Part shown: positions 35,401 through 41,887 of the stretch, piece by piece | Layout: each line of letters opens with the position of its first letter | Numbering within the stretch: position 1 is the stretch's first letter | NCBI GenBank assembly: GCA_028710895.1 | Contig: JAQTTH010000006.1 | Location: 1 to 64,000, forward strand | From: Paludibacter sp. | GTDB lineage: Bacteria > Bacteroidota > Bacteroidia > Bacteroidales > Paludibacteraceae | Direction of reading: 5' to 3' | DNA length: 64,000 nt | The notes under the pieces: model-generated | Seen by the model: only the letters and a program-made list of their open reading frames with translations | Told to the model about the DNA's origin: nothing | Database searches by the model: none | Program-made: the position numbers and the translations under genes

Positions 35401-35790
35401 GAGGGAGCGGCTTATTGTATAGAAGAAGTTGGGGGAACTATTTTAGTTAGAATAGTTGGGAAAGAAGCTGTCCAGGCAGCTGAAGAAGGAACTAATGTCG
35501 TGTATCTTTCTGTGGAAAATAAGGTAACACAATATGTTGGCATTACTGGTGATTTTGCAAGAAGAGCAGCTCAACACGCTGATAGATTTATTATAAATCC
35601 ATTAATAAAGAACATATCTAGATATGACGCAAGATCTGTCGAACAAGCTTTAATAGAAATTCACAAATTAGGTAAAAACGGCGGCACTTTGTTAAATAAA
35701 ATCAATAGTATTGCTACTTCTAATCCAATATACAAACAAAGTTTAGAAAGAGGATATCAAATTTTAAAGTCAATAGGATATGAATTCTAG
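32407..35790 (+). CDS. RHS-repeat polymorphic toxin with DUF6443 start and GIY-YIG-like C-terminus
   Basis: 1127 residues. Signal peptide about 1-19; DUF6443-type start (NYVLTKTYQDANASSSIDVIQYFDGLGRPVETVQKG); many YD repeats; then the RHS-associated core near 855-900 (YDYGARGYYPAADFIPTVDPLAELTPSISPYAYCKGNPVNMIDPTG). Beyond it lies a 228-residue variable tail: a hydrophobic stretch (about 990-1020), then VVYLSVENKVTQYVGITGDFARRAAQH (about 1032-1058), ARSVEQALIE and LLNKINSI. That is the Y, Y-(I/V)-G, R, H, E and N order of a GIY-YIG nuclease. Toxin activity is inferred from architecture and from the overlapping immunity-like gene. AT content rises in the tail, as expected for exchanged toxin cassettes. 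Confidence 0.88.
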   Translation: MKHSIYIISLMLVPVWILAQSSTQNYVLTKTYQDANASSSIDVIQYFDGLGRPVETVQKGVTPTGGDLVSLVEYDVAGRQYRNWLPFVFGGTPGAYVTPTAITQGSPRSYYNYDNKPYATTEYENSPLSRVTGQYGTGTDWYANSKKKSIAFHTNVSNEVPYYFVGSTKQLQRNGYFDANTLYKTVTTDEDSKPTTEYKDKLGRVVMTQSSTDVRTCYVYNDLGQLSYVLPPIATDSLPTSGVIDDNHGVLKRYAYVYKYDERDNQSMKRLPGCDSICMVYDKADRLVLSQDGNQRQKNKWTVTKYDVFGRVLYTGIMTRNNSRTQLKTEINGKVLTESFNGTTGFYNTGYSNNYFSGEITPLVVNYYDNYNFRKMQTAIDSLKLIYSSLTGYDAMYSFGKANGLLTGTRTYILDKTGNYLVTALYYDDKGQVVQTRSNNQAGGYDIVYNHYDFAGRLRGNRKEHNTSFQTMLPEVYTYDYDNAGRPTTTYYQYSTKPTVLLCSKYYDELGRLTTNFRHNTTDTVSYTYNIRNWVSSIKSGGFKEELFYNTSNLCSTTTPCYNGNIAASTWLYNGVKKAYVYNYDQLNRLRLATGYQTSGCTLYAPNNREQFDFDKQGNVQRLWRDKDYSGIDFLQMTYNGNQVKAISDAYTNLNLSSVKEYNNGANQTTEFLYDKNGNMIKDYDRNIVTIRYNLLNLPDSIQFANGNQIINRYAADGRKLGTEYFTRVVSTVIPMDKDSVCNWTYQSGVTNQSGTIYIGNIEYQTLNGSPYNLFYMKFKNPEGYSNKFLMYYNRYDHLGNVREVWQAGTSTNSAYQRTQYYPSGLPWASNTSDYPGHQPYKYNNKEFVEMHGYDTYDYGARGYYPAADFIPTVDPLAELTPSISPYAYCKGNPVNMIDPTGMYSTKEWMDDHGLTDNDVTTIYKAPSENKDDNIKKPDLLENLKNDFLSYFGWGLNPDDPKDRKKLDEGSKNRVKAAEKIDEANRFLIIQGTLFFVGEGAAYCIEEVGGTILVRIVGKEAVQAAEEGTNVVYLSVENKVTQYVGITGDFARRAAQHADRFIINPLIKNISRYDARSVEQALIEIHKLGKNGGTLLNKINSIATSNPIYKQSLERGYQILKSIGYEF

Positions 35791-36241
35791 AAAAATAAAG
35801 TTAGGAGATGTTTTTGAAATAGAAACATCAAAAGGAAAGTCTTATTTGCATTATATTTATAAAGATAAAACTTTAGGGAATTTAATTAGAGTATTACCTA
35901 GTATTTTTAAAGAAAAGCCAGATAATATGGATGAAATAATTTCTCAAAAGGAAGATTATATGATTTTTTTTGCTTTACCAATCTCAATAAAAATGAAAAT
36001 AGTTAGATTTGTAGGATTTTATCCAAGTGATAATTTTACAAAACCAGAGTTTATGCGTACTGAACATAATATACGTGGAAATCATTTGGGTTGGGACATT
36101 GTAAACACTGAAACTTGGAATATACAGTTTGTTGAAGAATTGAATGAAAAACAAAAGAAACTCTCTCCATGGGGAATTTGGAGTGGTAATTCATTAAAAG
36201 AAAATATTGAAAGGGGCTGGAATTTAGATAATTGGTGTTAA
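35780..36241 (+). CDS. Probable immunity protein (Imm26-like) of the RHS toxin
   Basis: 153 residues, starting 11 bp before the end of the toxin gene, so it is translationally coupled to it. IKLGDVFEIETSKGKSYLHYIYKDKTLGNLIRVLP at the start resembles Imm26-type proteins (KxGDxFxIP...Y); NHLGWDIVNTETWNIQFVEELNEKQKKLSPWGIWSGNSLKENIERGW follows. Cytoplasmic, no signal peptide. Position and size fit neutralisation of the GIY-YIG-like tail encoded directly upstream. Family assignment is tentative; immunity role is inferred from the overlap. Confidence 0.75.
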   Translation: MNSRKIKLGDVFEIETSKGKSYLHYIYKDKTLGNLIRVLPSIFKEKPDNMDEIISQKEDYMIFFALPISIKMKIVRFVGFYPSDNFTKPEFMRTEHNIRGNHLGWDIVNTETWNIQFVEELNEKQKKLSPWGIWSGNSLKENIERGWNLDNWC

Positions 36242-36312
36242 AATGAGGTGATGTATTCCTTTTTTGTCCAAGTCTGTAGTTTTACATTCGGTGTCTAGTG
36301 CAGTCTGTCTAA

Positions 36313-36429
36313 AACGGAGACCCTGTTTCAGGCATTAACAAAGTTACGGGTGCATTCCGGAAAGAATTAGATTATTTAATTGAAAAAGGTTATAGATTAA
36401 TTCGTAATGGAACTCAACTTGTAAAATAA
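36313..36429 (+). pseudogene. Orphan toxin C-terminal tail
   Basis: Open frame without a start codon, bounded upstream by TAA at 36310-36312, reading NGDPVSGINKVTGAFRKELD then YLIEKGYRLIRNGTQLVK and stop. It looks like the last 38 residues of a displaced RHS toxin cassette; it stops 6 bp before the next gene, the spacing seen between toxin tails and immunity genes. No significance can be claimed for the fold. Confidence 0.6.
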
Positions 36430-36435
36430 ATTAAA

Positions 36436-36795
36436 ATGGACAACATAGTTATCAATAGGATCATAAGTCTTACTACGGAGTTTTATAAGAAGAGTAATGT
36501 GTCGATCTATACGTTATTAAAGGAAACAGGATATTTTGAAATGTATAATCAAATTAATGAAGCCTCCATTCTTAACGAACTTACAATTCATCCAGAGTTC
36601 ATCGACAAATGGGTTCGTTGGTCCGAAAATAAAAGGAGTAGCTCTGGGTGGTACTTGAAACAAAATGAAAATAGCACATATGCTGTTGGGTATTTTCCTT
36701 CAAATAGAGATATTGCACCAATAGAATACTTTGATATTAAAGAAGCTTGTGCGGCTTTCATTATAAGAGAAATTGAAGAAATTAGAATGAGTTAA
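36436..36795 (+). CDS. Probable orphan immunity protein
   Basis: 119 residues, soluble, no signal peptide, no family recognised. Features: mixed helix/strand pattern, SENKRSSSGWYLKQNENSTYAVGYFPSNRD and a C-terminal helix IKEACAAFIIREIEEIR. It starts 6 bp after an orphan toxin-like tail and lies just behind the intact toxin/immunity pair, which is where displaced immunity genes of polymorphic toxin loci are retained. Function inferred from location only. Confidence 0.6.
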   Translation: MDNIVINRIISLTTEFYKKSNVSIYTLLKETGYFEMYNQINEASILNELTIHPEFIDKWVRWSENKRSSSGWYLKQNENSTYAVGYFPSNRDIAPIEYFDIKEACAAFIIREIEEIRMS

Positions 36796-37149
36796 ATGAA
36801 TATGAAAACCCAGAGTCCTCAGGGATATGCAATAATCATCAAATGAGAAAATGGAGCGGCATGGTTGGTGGGATCTGCGATCCCACCTTCTTGTATTATA
36901 AGGATTTGAAATCCGAAACACGAAAATCGGCAGCACTACCGGATATGCTGCTGGATTAAAATTATTCCCTTCGGTCATGACCGTTGGTTCCAAAGAATAC
37001 AAAAACTGGAATTCTTGGCAAGCCAAGCTGTAAACCGAGCGACAAATCCCAGTGACAATGTGCAGATTTTATACATTTAATGAGTATATCCGCAAGGACA
37101 AGGGGCTTTTCTTTTTGTTTACAATGAAGCAGAATAGATTGCCAAACAT
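36796..37149. other. Decayed DNA with remnant reading frames
   Basis: No intact gene. A start-less frame at about 36900-37033 ends SKEYKNWNSWQAKL and may be another cassette remnant. It overlaps the REP-like palindromes at 36867-36914. Confidence 0.45.
36867..36914. repeat. REP-like double palindrome
   Basis: GGTGGGATC-TGC-GATCCCACC (perfect 9-bp arms, 36867-36887) followed 14 bp later by GGATTT-G-AAATCC (36902-36914). Both follow the GGATnTGnnATCC form seen in dispersed palindromic repeats of Bacteroidota. No transposase is nearby. Confidence 0.65.
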
Positions 37150-37293
37150 CTGTAAACCGAATTGTGATTCGGGGTATTTTTGCTACATTTTTAAGACCTT
37201 CAAATAGATTCTGTGACTACGCAACGCGGATGATTCCACAAAAGACTTCAATTCTAAAATGACCAAAGTCTCACCGACTTCCTGTCTAATTTT
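37150..37293 (+). pseudogene. Decayed 3' end of a TPR/HTH regulator gene
   Basis: Nucleotides align with the last part of the regulator gene at 24982-26583: GATTCGGG...TTGCTAC.TTTTTAA, CAAAAGACTTCAA, CAAAGTCT.ACCGA.TTCCTGTCT.ATTTTTGA. The end would read SLTDFLSNF versus SLTDFLSHF, but a TAA lies in frame and the upstream part is frameshifted or missing. It is a remnant of a second copy whose downstream control region is still intact. Confidence 0.75.
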
Positions 37294-37330
37294 TGATCAT
37301 TTTACTACTACTTTCTCATGTGCAAAATAG

Positions 37331-37470
37331 CCTGTACATGTAAACATTAAGATAACAAAACGTACATTGCTGTAAAACAAATATTTACAGAGGTCATAAC
37401 CATCACCCTGTACATGTAATAAATATCGGATATTCGAAAAATATTCGATCTATTTTGTTTTACTTTGCCT
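37331..37470 (+). promoter_or_regulatory. Control region, copy 2
   Basis: Same ordered elements as copy 1 at 26.6 kb: TGTACATGTAA (37333-37343), CTGTAAA-N7-TTTACAG (37370-37390), TGTACATGTAA (37409-37419), ATATTCGA twice at 11-bp spacing (37430-37448), then TTTTACTTTGC as -7-like box (37457-37467). It drives the small protein at 37509. 49 bp (37408-37456) are identical to copy 1. Confidence 0.85.
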
Positions 37471-37508
37471 CAGAATTTTTACTCACAATCAATTCAAGAT
37501 AATCACAC

Positions 37509-37655
37509 ATGGCAACAAAAAGATTCTCGTTGGAGAACAACCAACAATTACGTTTTTCAAACTTAGCGTACAGAATTCAGTTTAATACTGAGGGTGACAC
37601 TGGATCAACGACACCGGGTAAAGACCCAGTCATTATTCCGCCACCCAAAGCTTAG
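37509..37655 (+). CDS. Small 48-residue protein of NQQLRFSN type
   Basis: 48 residues, MATKRFSLENNQQLRFSNLA then YRIQFNTEGDTGSTTPGKDP and a proline-rich end VIIPPPKA. No membrane segment, no cysteine, no known family. Its gene lies about 40 bp downstream of the -7-like box of control region copy 2, and a damaged relative follows control region copy 1, so the pair regulator element + small protein has been duplicated as a unit. It might be a precursor peptide, a small regulator or a leader; the sequence does not decide. A loose hairpin at 37782-37816 may end the transcript. Confidence 0.6.
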   Translation: MATKRFSLENNQQLRFSNLAYRIQFNTEGDTGSTTPGKDPVIIPPPKA

Positions 37656-38018
37656 CTGGCTTTCAAAATAAATTACATTTCTTTCTAACATTCATTTCTC
37701 GTACTTTACATAGCGTTTAAATTTCTGACAAAACCTGATTAGCTATAAATTTCTCTGTTGTTTTTGATTCGTATTTCCAATATCCCGAAAAGATATAAAC
37801 CTTGTCATTTCGGGATGTAGGGAGTAAATTCTCAATCGTTTGTTTTAAATGGGTAGTAGTGGTAGTGAATTACACCCAAGTTCTTCCTGCAAGTGATATT
37901 AACACACTTGTGGGAAGTTTCCTTGACAAACAGCATCTCCACAAAAGAAAGACATGTAAATTGCACAAATTAAAATAACGGGCATGTACGTAAAAAATAG
38001 CCAAGAATAACCGAACAG
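37656..38018. other. Spacer with one terminator-like hairpin
   Basis: About 360 bp without a gene. Inverted repeat ATCCCGAAA / TTTCGGGAT (37782-37816, loop 17) could terminate the small-protein transcript. Nothing else recognised. Confidence 0.45.
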
Positions 38019-38267
38019 ATGGAGATCGACGAAAAAATCATTCAGGAAACCACTCACTGTAGAAGGCATTTTGAATGCCTGAAAGCCGACAAAACAGTGT
38101 GCTTAAATGGAAAAGTGAGTCATTGTGTGAATGGCGAATCGCGCTCGATAAAATGTAACGAAGTCATTTGCCACTATCGGATGAACTTTGGCAAATATAC
38201 AATTTGCAATTGCCCTACCCGAAAAGAAATTTACAGGATAAAAAAAACAATGACTCCCAACCATTAG
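38019..38267 (+). CDS. Small eight-cysteine protein
   Basis: 82 residues with eight cysteines (14, 20, 28, 36, 46, 51, 63, 65) in the pattern HCRRHFECL ... VCLNGKVSHCVNGE ... IKCNEVICHYRMNFGKYTICNCPTRKEIY. The ending FGxYxICxCPTRKEIY is shared by a conserved hypothetical family of Bacteroidota. No signal peptide, so the cysteines probably bind zinc or another metal in the cytoplasm. Alone, 51 bp before the M15 peptidase gene on the same strand. Function unknown. Confidence 0.7.
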   Translation: MEIDEKIIQETTHCRRHFECLKADKTVCLNGKVSHCVNGESRSIKCNEVICHYRMNFGKYTICNCPTRKEIYRIKKTMTPNH

Positions 38268-38318
38268 AGTAAATGAATATCGAATAACTGGAATAATTTT
38301 CAATCAAACTTTGTTCTT

Positions 38319-38753
38319 ATGAAATTCTCAAAAGATTTTTCCCTAGCCGAGCTTACAGCTACGAATTCTCCATTCCTCAATATTCCGACTGAAAATGACA
38401 TTGAACGCCTGTCAGAGCTTACTTACCACGTATTGCAACCTTTGCGGAATTTATTTGGCAAAGAAATTAAAATAAAGTCAGGGTTCCGCTCAGAAGAGGT
38501 AAACAAGCATAACCGGGGAGATCTCAACTCACAGCACTGCACAGGCGAAGCCGTAGACCTTACAAGCATTGACAACGCACAGCTCTTTCATCTCATCCGT
38601 CAGCACCTCCCCTTCGATCAACTTATATGGCAAGGTGGCGACGACCTCCGACCAGCTTGGGTACACGTTAGCTTTAGCAGTAATACCCCCAACCGCAAAC
38701 AAGTGTTGAGAATGAAAACCCACAAACGCAAAAAAGTATACGAACGGATTTGA
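38319..38753 (+). CDS. Peptidase M15-type D-Ala-D-Ala/phage-like peptidase
   Basis: 144 residues, M15A (Peptidase_M15_3) fold as found in small phage-type endolysins and cell-wall carboxypeptidases. Zinc ligands His73 and Asp80 in SQHCTGEAVDL and His116 in WVHVSF; Arg57 in SGFRSEEVNKH is in the substrate position. No signal peptide, so cytoplasmic unless released by other means, as for endolysins. Last gene of the accessory island; convergent with the cupredoxin gene, with an 8-bp inverted repeat (TGAATCAG/CTGATTCA) in the 44-bp gap. Confidence 0.85.
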   Translation: MKFSKDFSLAELTATNSPFLNIPTENDIERLSELTYHVLQPLRNLFGKEIKIKSGFRSEEVNKHNRGDLNSQHCTGEAVDLTSIDNAQLFHLIRQHLPFDQLIWQGGDDLRPAWVHVSFSSNTPNRKQVLRMKTHKRKKVYERI

Positions 38754-38797
38754 AAGTCTCTACTGAATCAGGTCAATTGCATCGATTCTGATTCACG

Positions 38798-39148
38798 TTA
38801 ATTCACAACAACCTTTGCGGTCATGGACGAATGATAAGTACAATGGTAGTTATATGTTCCGGCAGTTGTAAATGCGTGACTATATGTTCCGTTTGCACCA
38901 ACATTTCCACTATCGAATAGTCCGGTATCACAGGTTACCGTATGCGCAACACCATCTTTATTGGTCCATTTCACAGTAGTTCCAGCTGTTACAGTTAATG
39001 TTGCCGGAGAAAATGCCATGCCCTGTATAAAGACTTCGTTAGCAGCAGGTTCATTAGTACTCGTGCAACTGCTTATAAAAAACAATATAGATACAAGTAC
39101 AAAAGCCAAAAGGGCAATTTTAGGGTAAGCAATAGTTACTTTTTTCAT
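38798..39148 (-). CDS. Cupredoxin lipoprotein (plastocyanin-like)
   Basis: 116 residues. Signal peptide with lipobox ISSC (Cys28), so probably membrane anchored and facing the periplasm. The plastocyanin/amicyanin fold follows (about 37-116) with all type 1 copper ligands: His69 in DGVAHTV, then Cys103, His106 and Met109 in YHCTYHSSM. Likely a periplasmic electron carrier or copper-binding protein. It is on the same strand as, and downstream of, the TonB receptor gene, but a terminator lies between them. Confidence 0.92.
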   Translation of the reverse strand: MKKVTIAYPKIALLAFVLVSILFFISSCTSTNEPAANEVFIQGMAFSPATLTVTAGTTVKWTNKDGVAHTVTCDTGLFDSGNVGANGTYSHAFTTAGTYNYHCTYHSSMTAKVVVN

Positions 39149-39243
39149 TTGGGTAATTTTTCAGGTTGTTTTTAAAAGATAAAGTTAGTTTACTAACAAA
39201 GATCTCAATATAAATGTTTTATTCTTACGTTTCATAAACAAAA

Positions 39244-39271
39244 CAGCATCTTGAACTGAATCAAGATGCTG
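39244..39271 (-). terminator. Terminator after TonB receptor gene
   Basis: 11-bp perfect arms CAGCATCTTGA / TCAAGATGCTG with loop ACTGAA, followed on the minus strand by TTTTGTTT. It lies 53 bp after the receptor stop. Confidence 0.82.
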
Positions 39272-39323
39272 CCGTTTGTTTATTGAAGAAATATCCTCCT
39301 CACTGAAACTAATGTTTCTGGTT

Positions 39324-41171
39324 TTAAAACTTCACATTAAACCCTCCGTTGAAATTAATTCCCGGCATAGGGTAACCGTAATTGATTTGATATTGTCTAT
39401 TCAACAGGTTATTAGCAGCCACAAACACTTCAAGTTGCTTTAACGGGCGTACAGATAAACGGCTATTCAACAGAAAATAATCAGGAACAGTAACAATTAC
39501 CGGAGAAAACGGATTAGCTGAATTTAACGCGTATAACTTTTCGATATATTGTGATGATACATTCAGATTCCAAATTTTATAGCTGTAATTGGCACTTACA
39601 TTCAACTGTTGACGGGGTGCGGCAATAACTACTTTGCTCAGAGTCAAATAACTGTAATTGGCATGAATGAACAGGTTTTTAGTAACGGCATATTTAGCTG
39701 AGAATTCAATCCCCTGATTGTCAAACGAACCAACATTCTGTCTCTTTGGCGGAAATGGCGGTGCAACAACCTGAATAAGATTATCACCTTTTACCTTAAA
39801 TACTGTCAACTCGATATTCAATTTATTGTTCAGCAATGATTGCAACCAACTTATTTCATAGTTCATCATACGTTCCGGTTGCAAATCTGGATTTGGAGCA
39901 TACATATATAATTCCATAATGGTAGGACTACGGAAACCTTTCGACACCGAAGCTTTAAAGGTGGTAGCGTCAGTCAGATTATATGTCAATCCACCAATAG
40001 GAACAAGTTCAGTTCCAAATTTAGAGTTATTCTCCAATCGCAATCCGGCACTCACGGTCAGCTTATCAAACAATGTTTGTTGTGCGTAAGCATAAGCAGC
40101 CAGTTCATTTACTGTAATCAACGAGTCATTTACAGACAAAAAGGGTTGATTTGTTACCTTACCGCCATATTGTTTAAAATCAGCTCCAACAGTCACATTA
40201 GTTCCGGTAGCTAATTTAAAAGTCTGGAAAAGCATAGCACCGCTATTTCGGTCGGTAGAACGGAAACCGTCCGAAAGAATGTGATTACCAAAATTGTGAT
40301 AGATCTTCAAACCACCTTCCGAGTGTTCGAACTTATTATCGACCGATATCGACGCTTTACCACGGGTAACATCGATATTGAACGGAGCAGGAGCCGGAAG
40401 ATAAATAGATCCATTATCGCTGGCATTAAACTTGGCTATACTAAAATCGGCTGTCAGATTAAACTTCTTATTCAGCTCATATCCTACCTTTGCGTATCCA
40501 TTGTTGATATTAAAATCAGTGTTTGCACGGGTTCCGTCGGTTTGGTCGTGATTTATCGAAGCAAAAAGGCTCAATTTATCTTTTTTATATCCAACTGTTC
40601 CGTAATACTTTTGCGTATTATAAGATCCGTAAGAAGCTCCAACATTCACTTTCAAACCTTCATCATGTTGTTTCTTTGTAATAATATTAATCACTCCGGC
40701 CATAGCGTTTGATCCATAAAGAAACGAAGCCGGTCCGTGTATAATTTCTACTTTTTCTACGTCAGAAGCCACATAAGCATCCCCAAGCGGATGGCCAAAA
40801 ATACCCTGATATTGTGGATTTCCATCAATCAACACCAACACATCAGTATTTGGCGAACTACTTATACCGCGCATGGTAATTGAACCAGCAGCTGTACTCG
40901 ATACCCCGAAGCCAAGCGCATTGCGTTCAGTCACAAAAACACCGGGCACATAGGTATTCAAAGCAGGCAGAATATTCATTTGCCCACTGCGTTCGATATC
41001 TTTCTGCGATATTTGTGAAACCGAAAGCGGAACGACCTTGCGCGACACTTGCGTTTTTGAACCTGTAACCACCACTTCATCAAGTCTAAGAGAGTCCTTT
41101 GAATTGTTTTGAGAAAAACTCAAATTGGCTATCAGAGCCATTATTATCAAGAAATTGATTTTCTGCTTCAT
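39324..41171 (-). CDS. TonB-dependent outer-membrane receptor
   Basis: 615 residues. Signal peptide about 1-20; TonB-box-like DSLRLDEVVVTGSK (about 26-39); plug domain (about 45-160: VPLSVSQISQKDIERSGQMNILPALNTYVPGVFVTERN ... IHGPASFLYGSNAMAGVINIITKK); then a beta-barrel with the C-terminal strand ending INFNGGFNVKF. Cir/BtuB-like group. The compact size and neighbouring NikR-like regulator gene suggest uptake of a metal chelate. Cargo cannot be read from the sequence. Upstream 28-bp motif (41256-41283) is shared with the regulator's promoter, implying joint control. Confidence 0.93.
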   Translation of the reverse strand: MKQKINFLIIMALIANLSFSQNNSKDSLRLDEVVVTGSKTQVSRKVVPLSVSQISQKDIERSGQMNILPALNTYVPGVFVTERNALGFGVSSTAAGSITMRGISSSPNTDVLVLIDGNPQYQGIFGHPLGDAYVASDVEKVEIIHGPASFLYGSNAMAGVINIITKKQHDEGLKVNVGASYGSYNTQKYYGTVGYKKDKLSLFASINHDQTDGTRANTDFNINNGYAKVGYELNKKFNLTADFSIAKFNASDNGSIYLPAPAPFNIDVTRGKASISVDNKFEHSEGGLKIYHNFGNHILSDGFRSTDRNSGAMLFQTFKLATGTNVTVGADFKQYGGKVTNQPFLSVNDSLITVNELAAYAYAQQTLFDKLTVSAGLRLENNSKFGTELVPIGGLTYNLTDATTFKASVSKGFRSPTIMELYMYAPNPDLQPERMMNYEISWLQSLLNNKLNIELTVFKVKGDNLIQVVAPPFPPKRQNVGSFDNQGIEFSAKYAVTKNLFIHANYSYLTLSKVVIAAPRQQLNVSANYSYKIWNLNVSSQYIEKLYALNSANPFSPVIVTVPDYFLLNSRLSVRPLKQLEVFVAANNLLNRQYQINYGYPMPGINFNGGFNVKF

Positions 41172-41255
41172 TACTTGTTTATTATTTAATGTATTAGTAT
41201 TTATTCTATATAGTTGTTATTTTCAATTTAATCCGAATGCAAATTAAATGCTATC

Positions 41256-41283
41256 GTGTTATTAATAATAAAATTCGTGTCAC
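41256..41283 (-). promoter_or_regulatory. Shared 28-bp motif upstream of TonB receptor
   Basis: GTGTTA...CGTGTCaC; 22 of 28 positions match the motif at 41704-41731 in front of the NikR-like gene. It contains CGTGT twice at 24-bp distance. Probable binding site of the NikR-like regulator. Confidence 0.6.
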
Positions 41284-41300
41284 CATGAAAACAAAAAAAA

Positions 41301-41702
41301 TTAGTCCACTTTACTCATTATCAACTTACCATGCTCAACACCTTTAATGCCAATAATCGTTTCTGACAATTCAGTTAGCGTATGAGAAGGACCTTTCACA
41401 GCTATGATTTCCAAAGCTTTATCCGCTGAAATATAAAAGCACTGGGCCGATAGAATTTCATTGAGAGCTTTTTTCTTTATTTCAGACAACTTTGCCTGTA
41501 CATCATTCTTATTGTAATCGTAATTAATAATGATAGCACCGGCTACAATGTTATTACATTTCCACTTACTTTCTACAATATTTTTCTCTATAAGCTGCCG
41601 AATAGCCTGCGACCTGTTTGGAAATTTATTCTCCAGCACATAGGCATCCAATGCATCTAACAATTCATTTTCGAGTGAAACTCCAAAGCGGGCTACTGGC
41701 AT
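41301..41702 (-). CDS. NikR-like ribbon-helix-helix regulator lacking nickel ligands
   Basis: 133 residues from the ATG at 41702, which gives the canonical MPVARFGVSLENELLDALDAYV; a 13-residue longer frame starts inside the promoter. Ribbon-helix-helix domain (1-45, with FPNRSQAIRQLIEKN) and C-terminal ACT-like NikR domain (about 53-133). In alignment with NikR the nickel ligands (two histidines in LHVH, the cysteine in HDDC, and the upstream histidine) fall on Cys-Tyr, Ala and Lys/Ala (SAQCFYISADKALEI), so the high-affinity Ni site is absent. It probably senses another ligand. Sits 129 bp upstream of the TonB receptor on the same strand. Confidence 0.85.
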   Translation of the reverse strand: MPVARFGVSLENELLDALDAYVLENKFPNRSQAIRQLIEKNIVESKWKCNNIVAGAIIINYDYNKNDVQAKLSEIKKKALNEILSAQCFYISADKALEIIAVKGPSHTLTELSETIIGIKGVEHGKLIMSKVD

Positions 41703-41703
41703 G

Positions 41704-41738
41704 GTGTTACTATTATTTAAAATCGTGTCGCAAAAGTA
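41704..41738 (-). promoter_or_regulatory. Promoter and operator of NikR-like gene
   Basis: -7 box TACTTTTG at 41738-41731 (minus strand), directly followed by the 28-bp motif 41731-41704 that recurs at 41256-41283. The motif covers the expected transcription start, a repressor arrangement, and abuts the ATG. Confidence 0.65.
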
Positions 41739-41887
41739 CACATTTTTATTTAAAACCGGAAATTCAACATTAAACAGTGCTTTTTAATACAAATTAGTCA
41801 CATAATTGTTCATATTTAATTTGTTTTTATAATCAATAAGACAGTTTATTTTGTAAATTTGCGTCAGAATTCAAAAAACTCACGAAT

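Noticed and set aside
35780-35790. Frameshift joining toxin and next gene
   Set aside because: The overlap is a normal coupled start; both proteins have complete, plausible ends.
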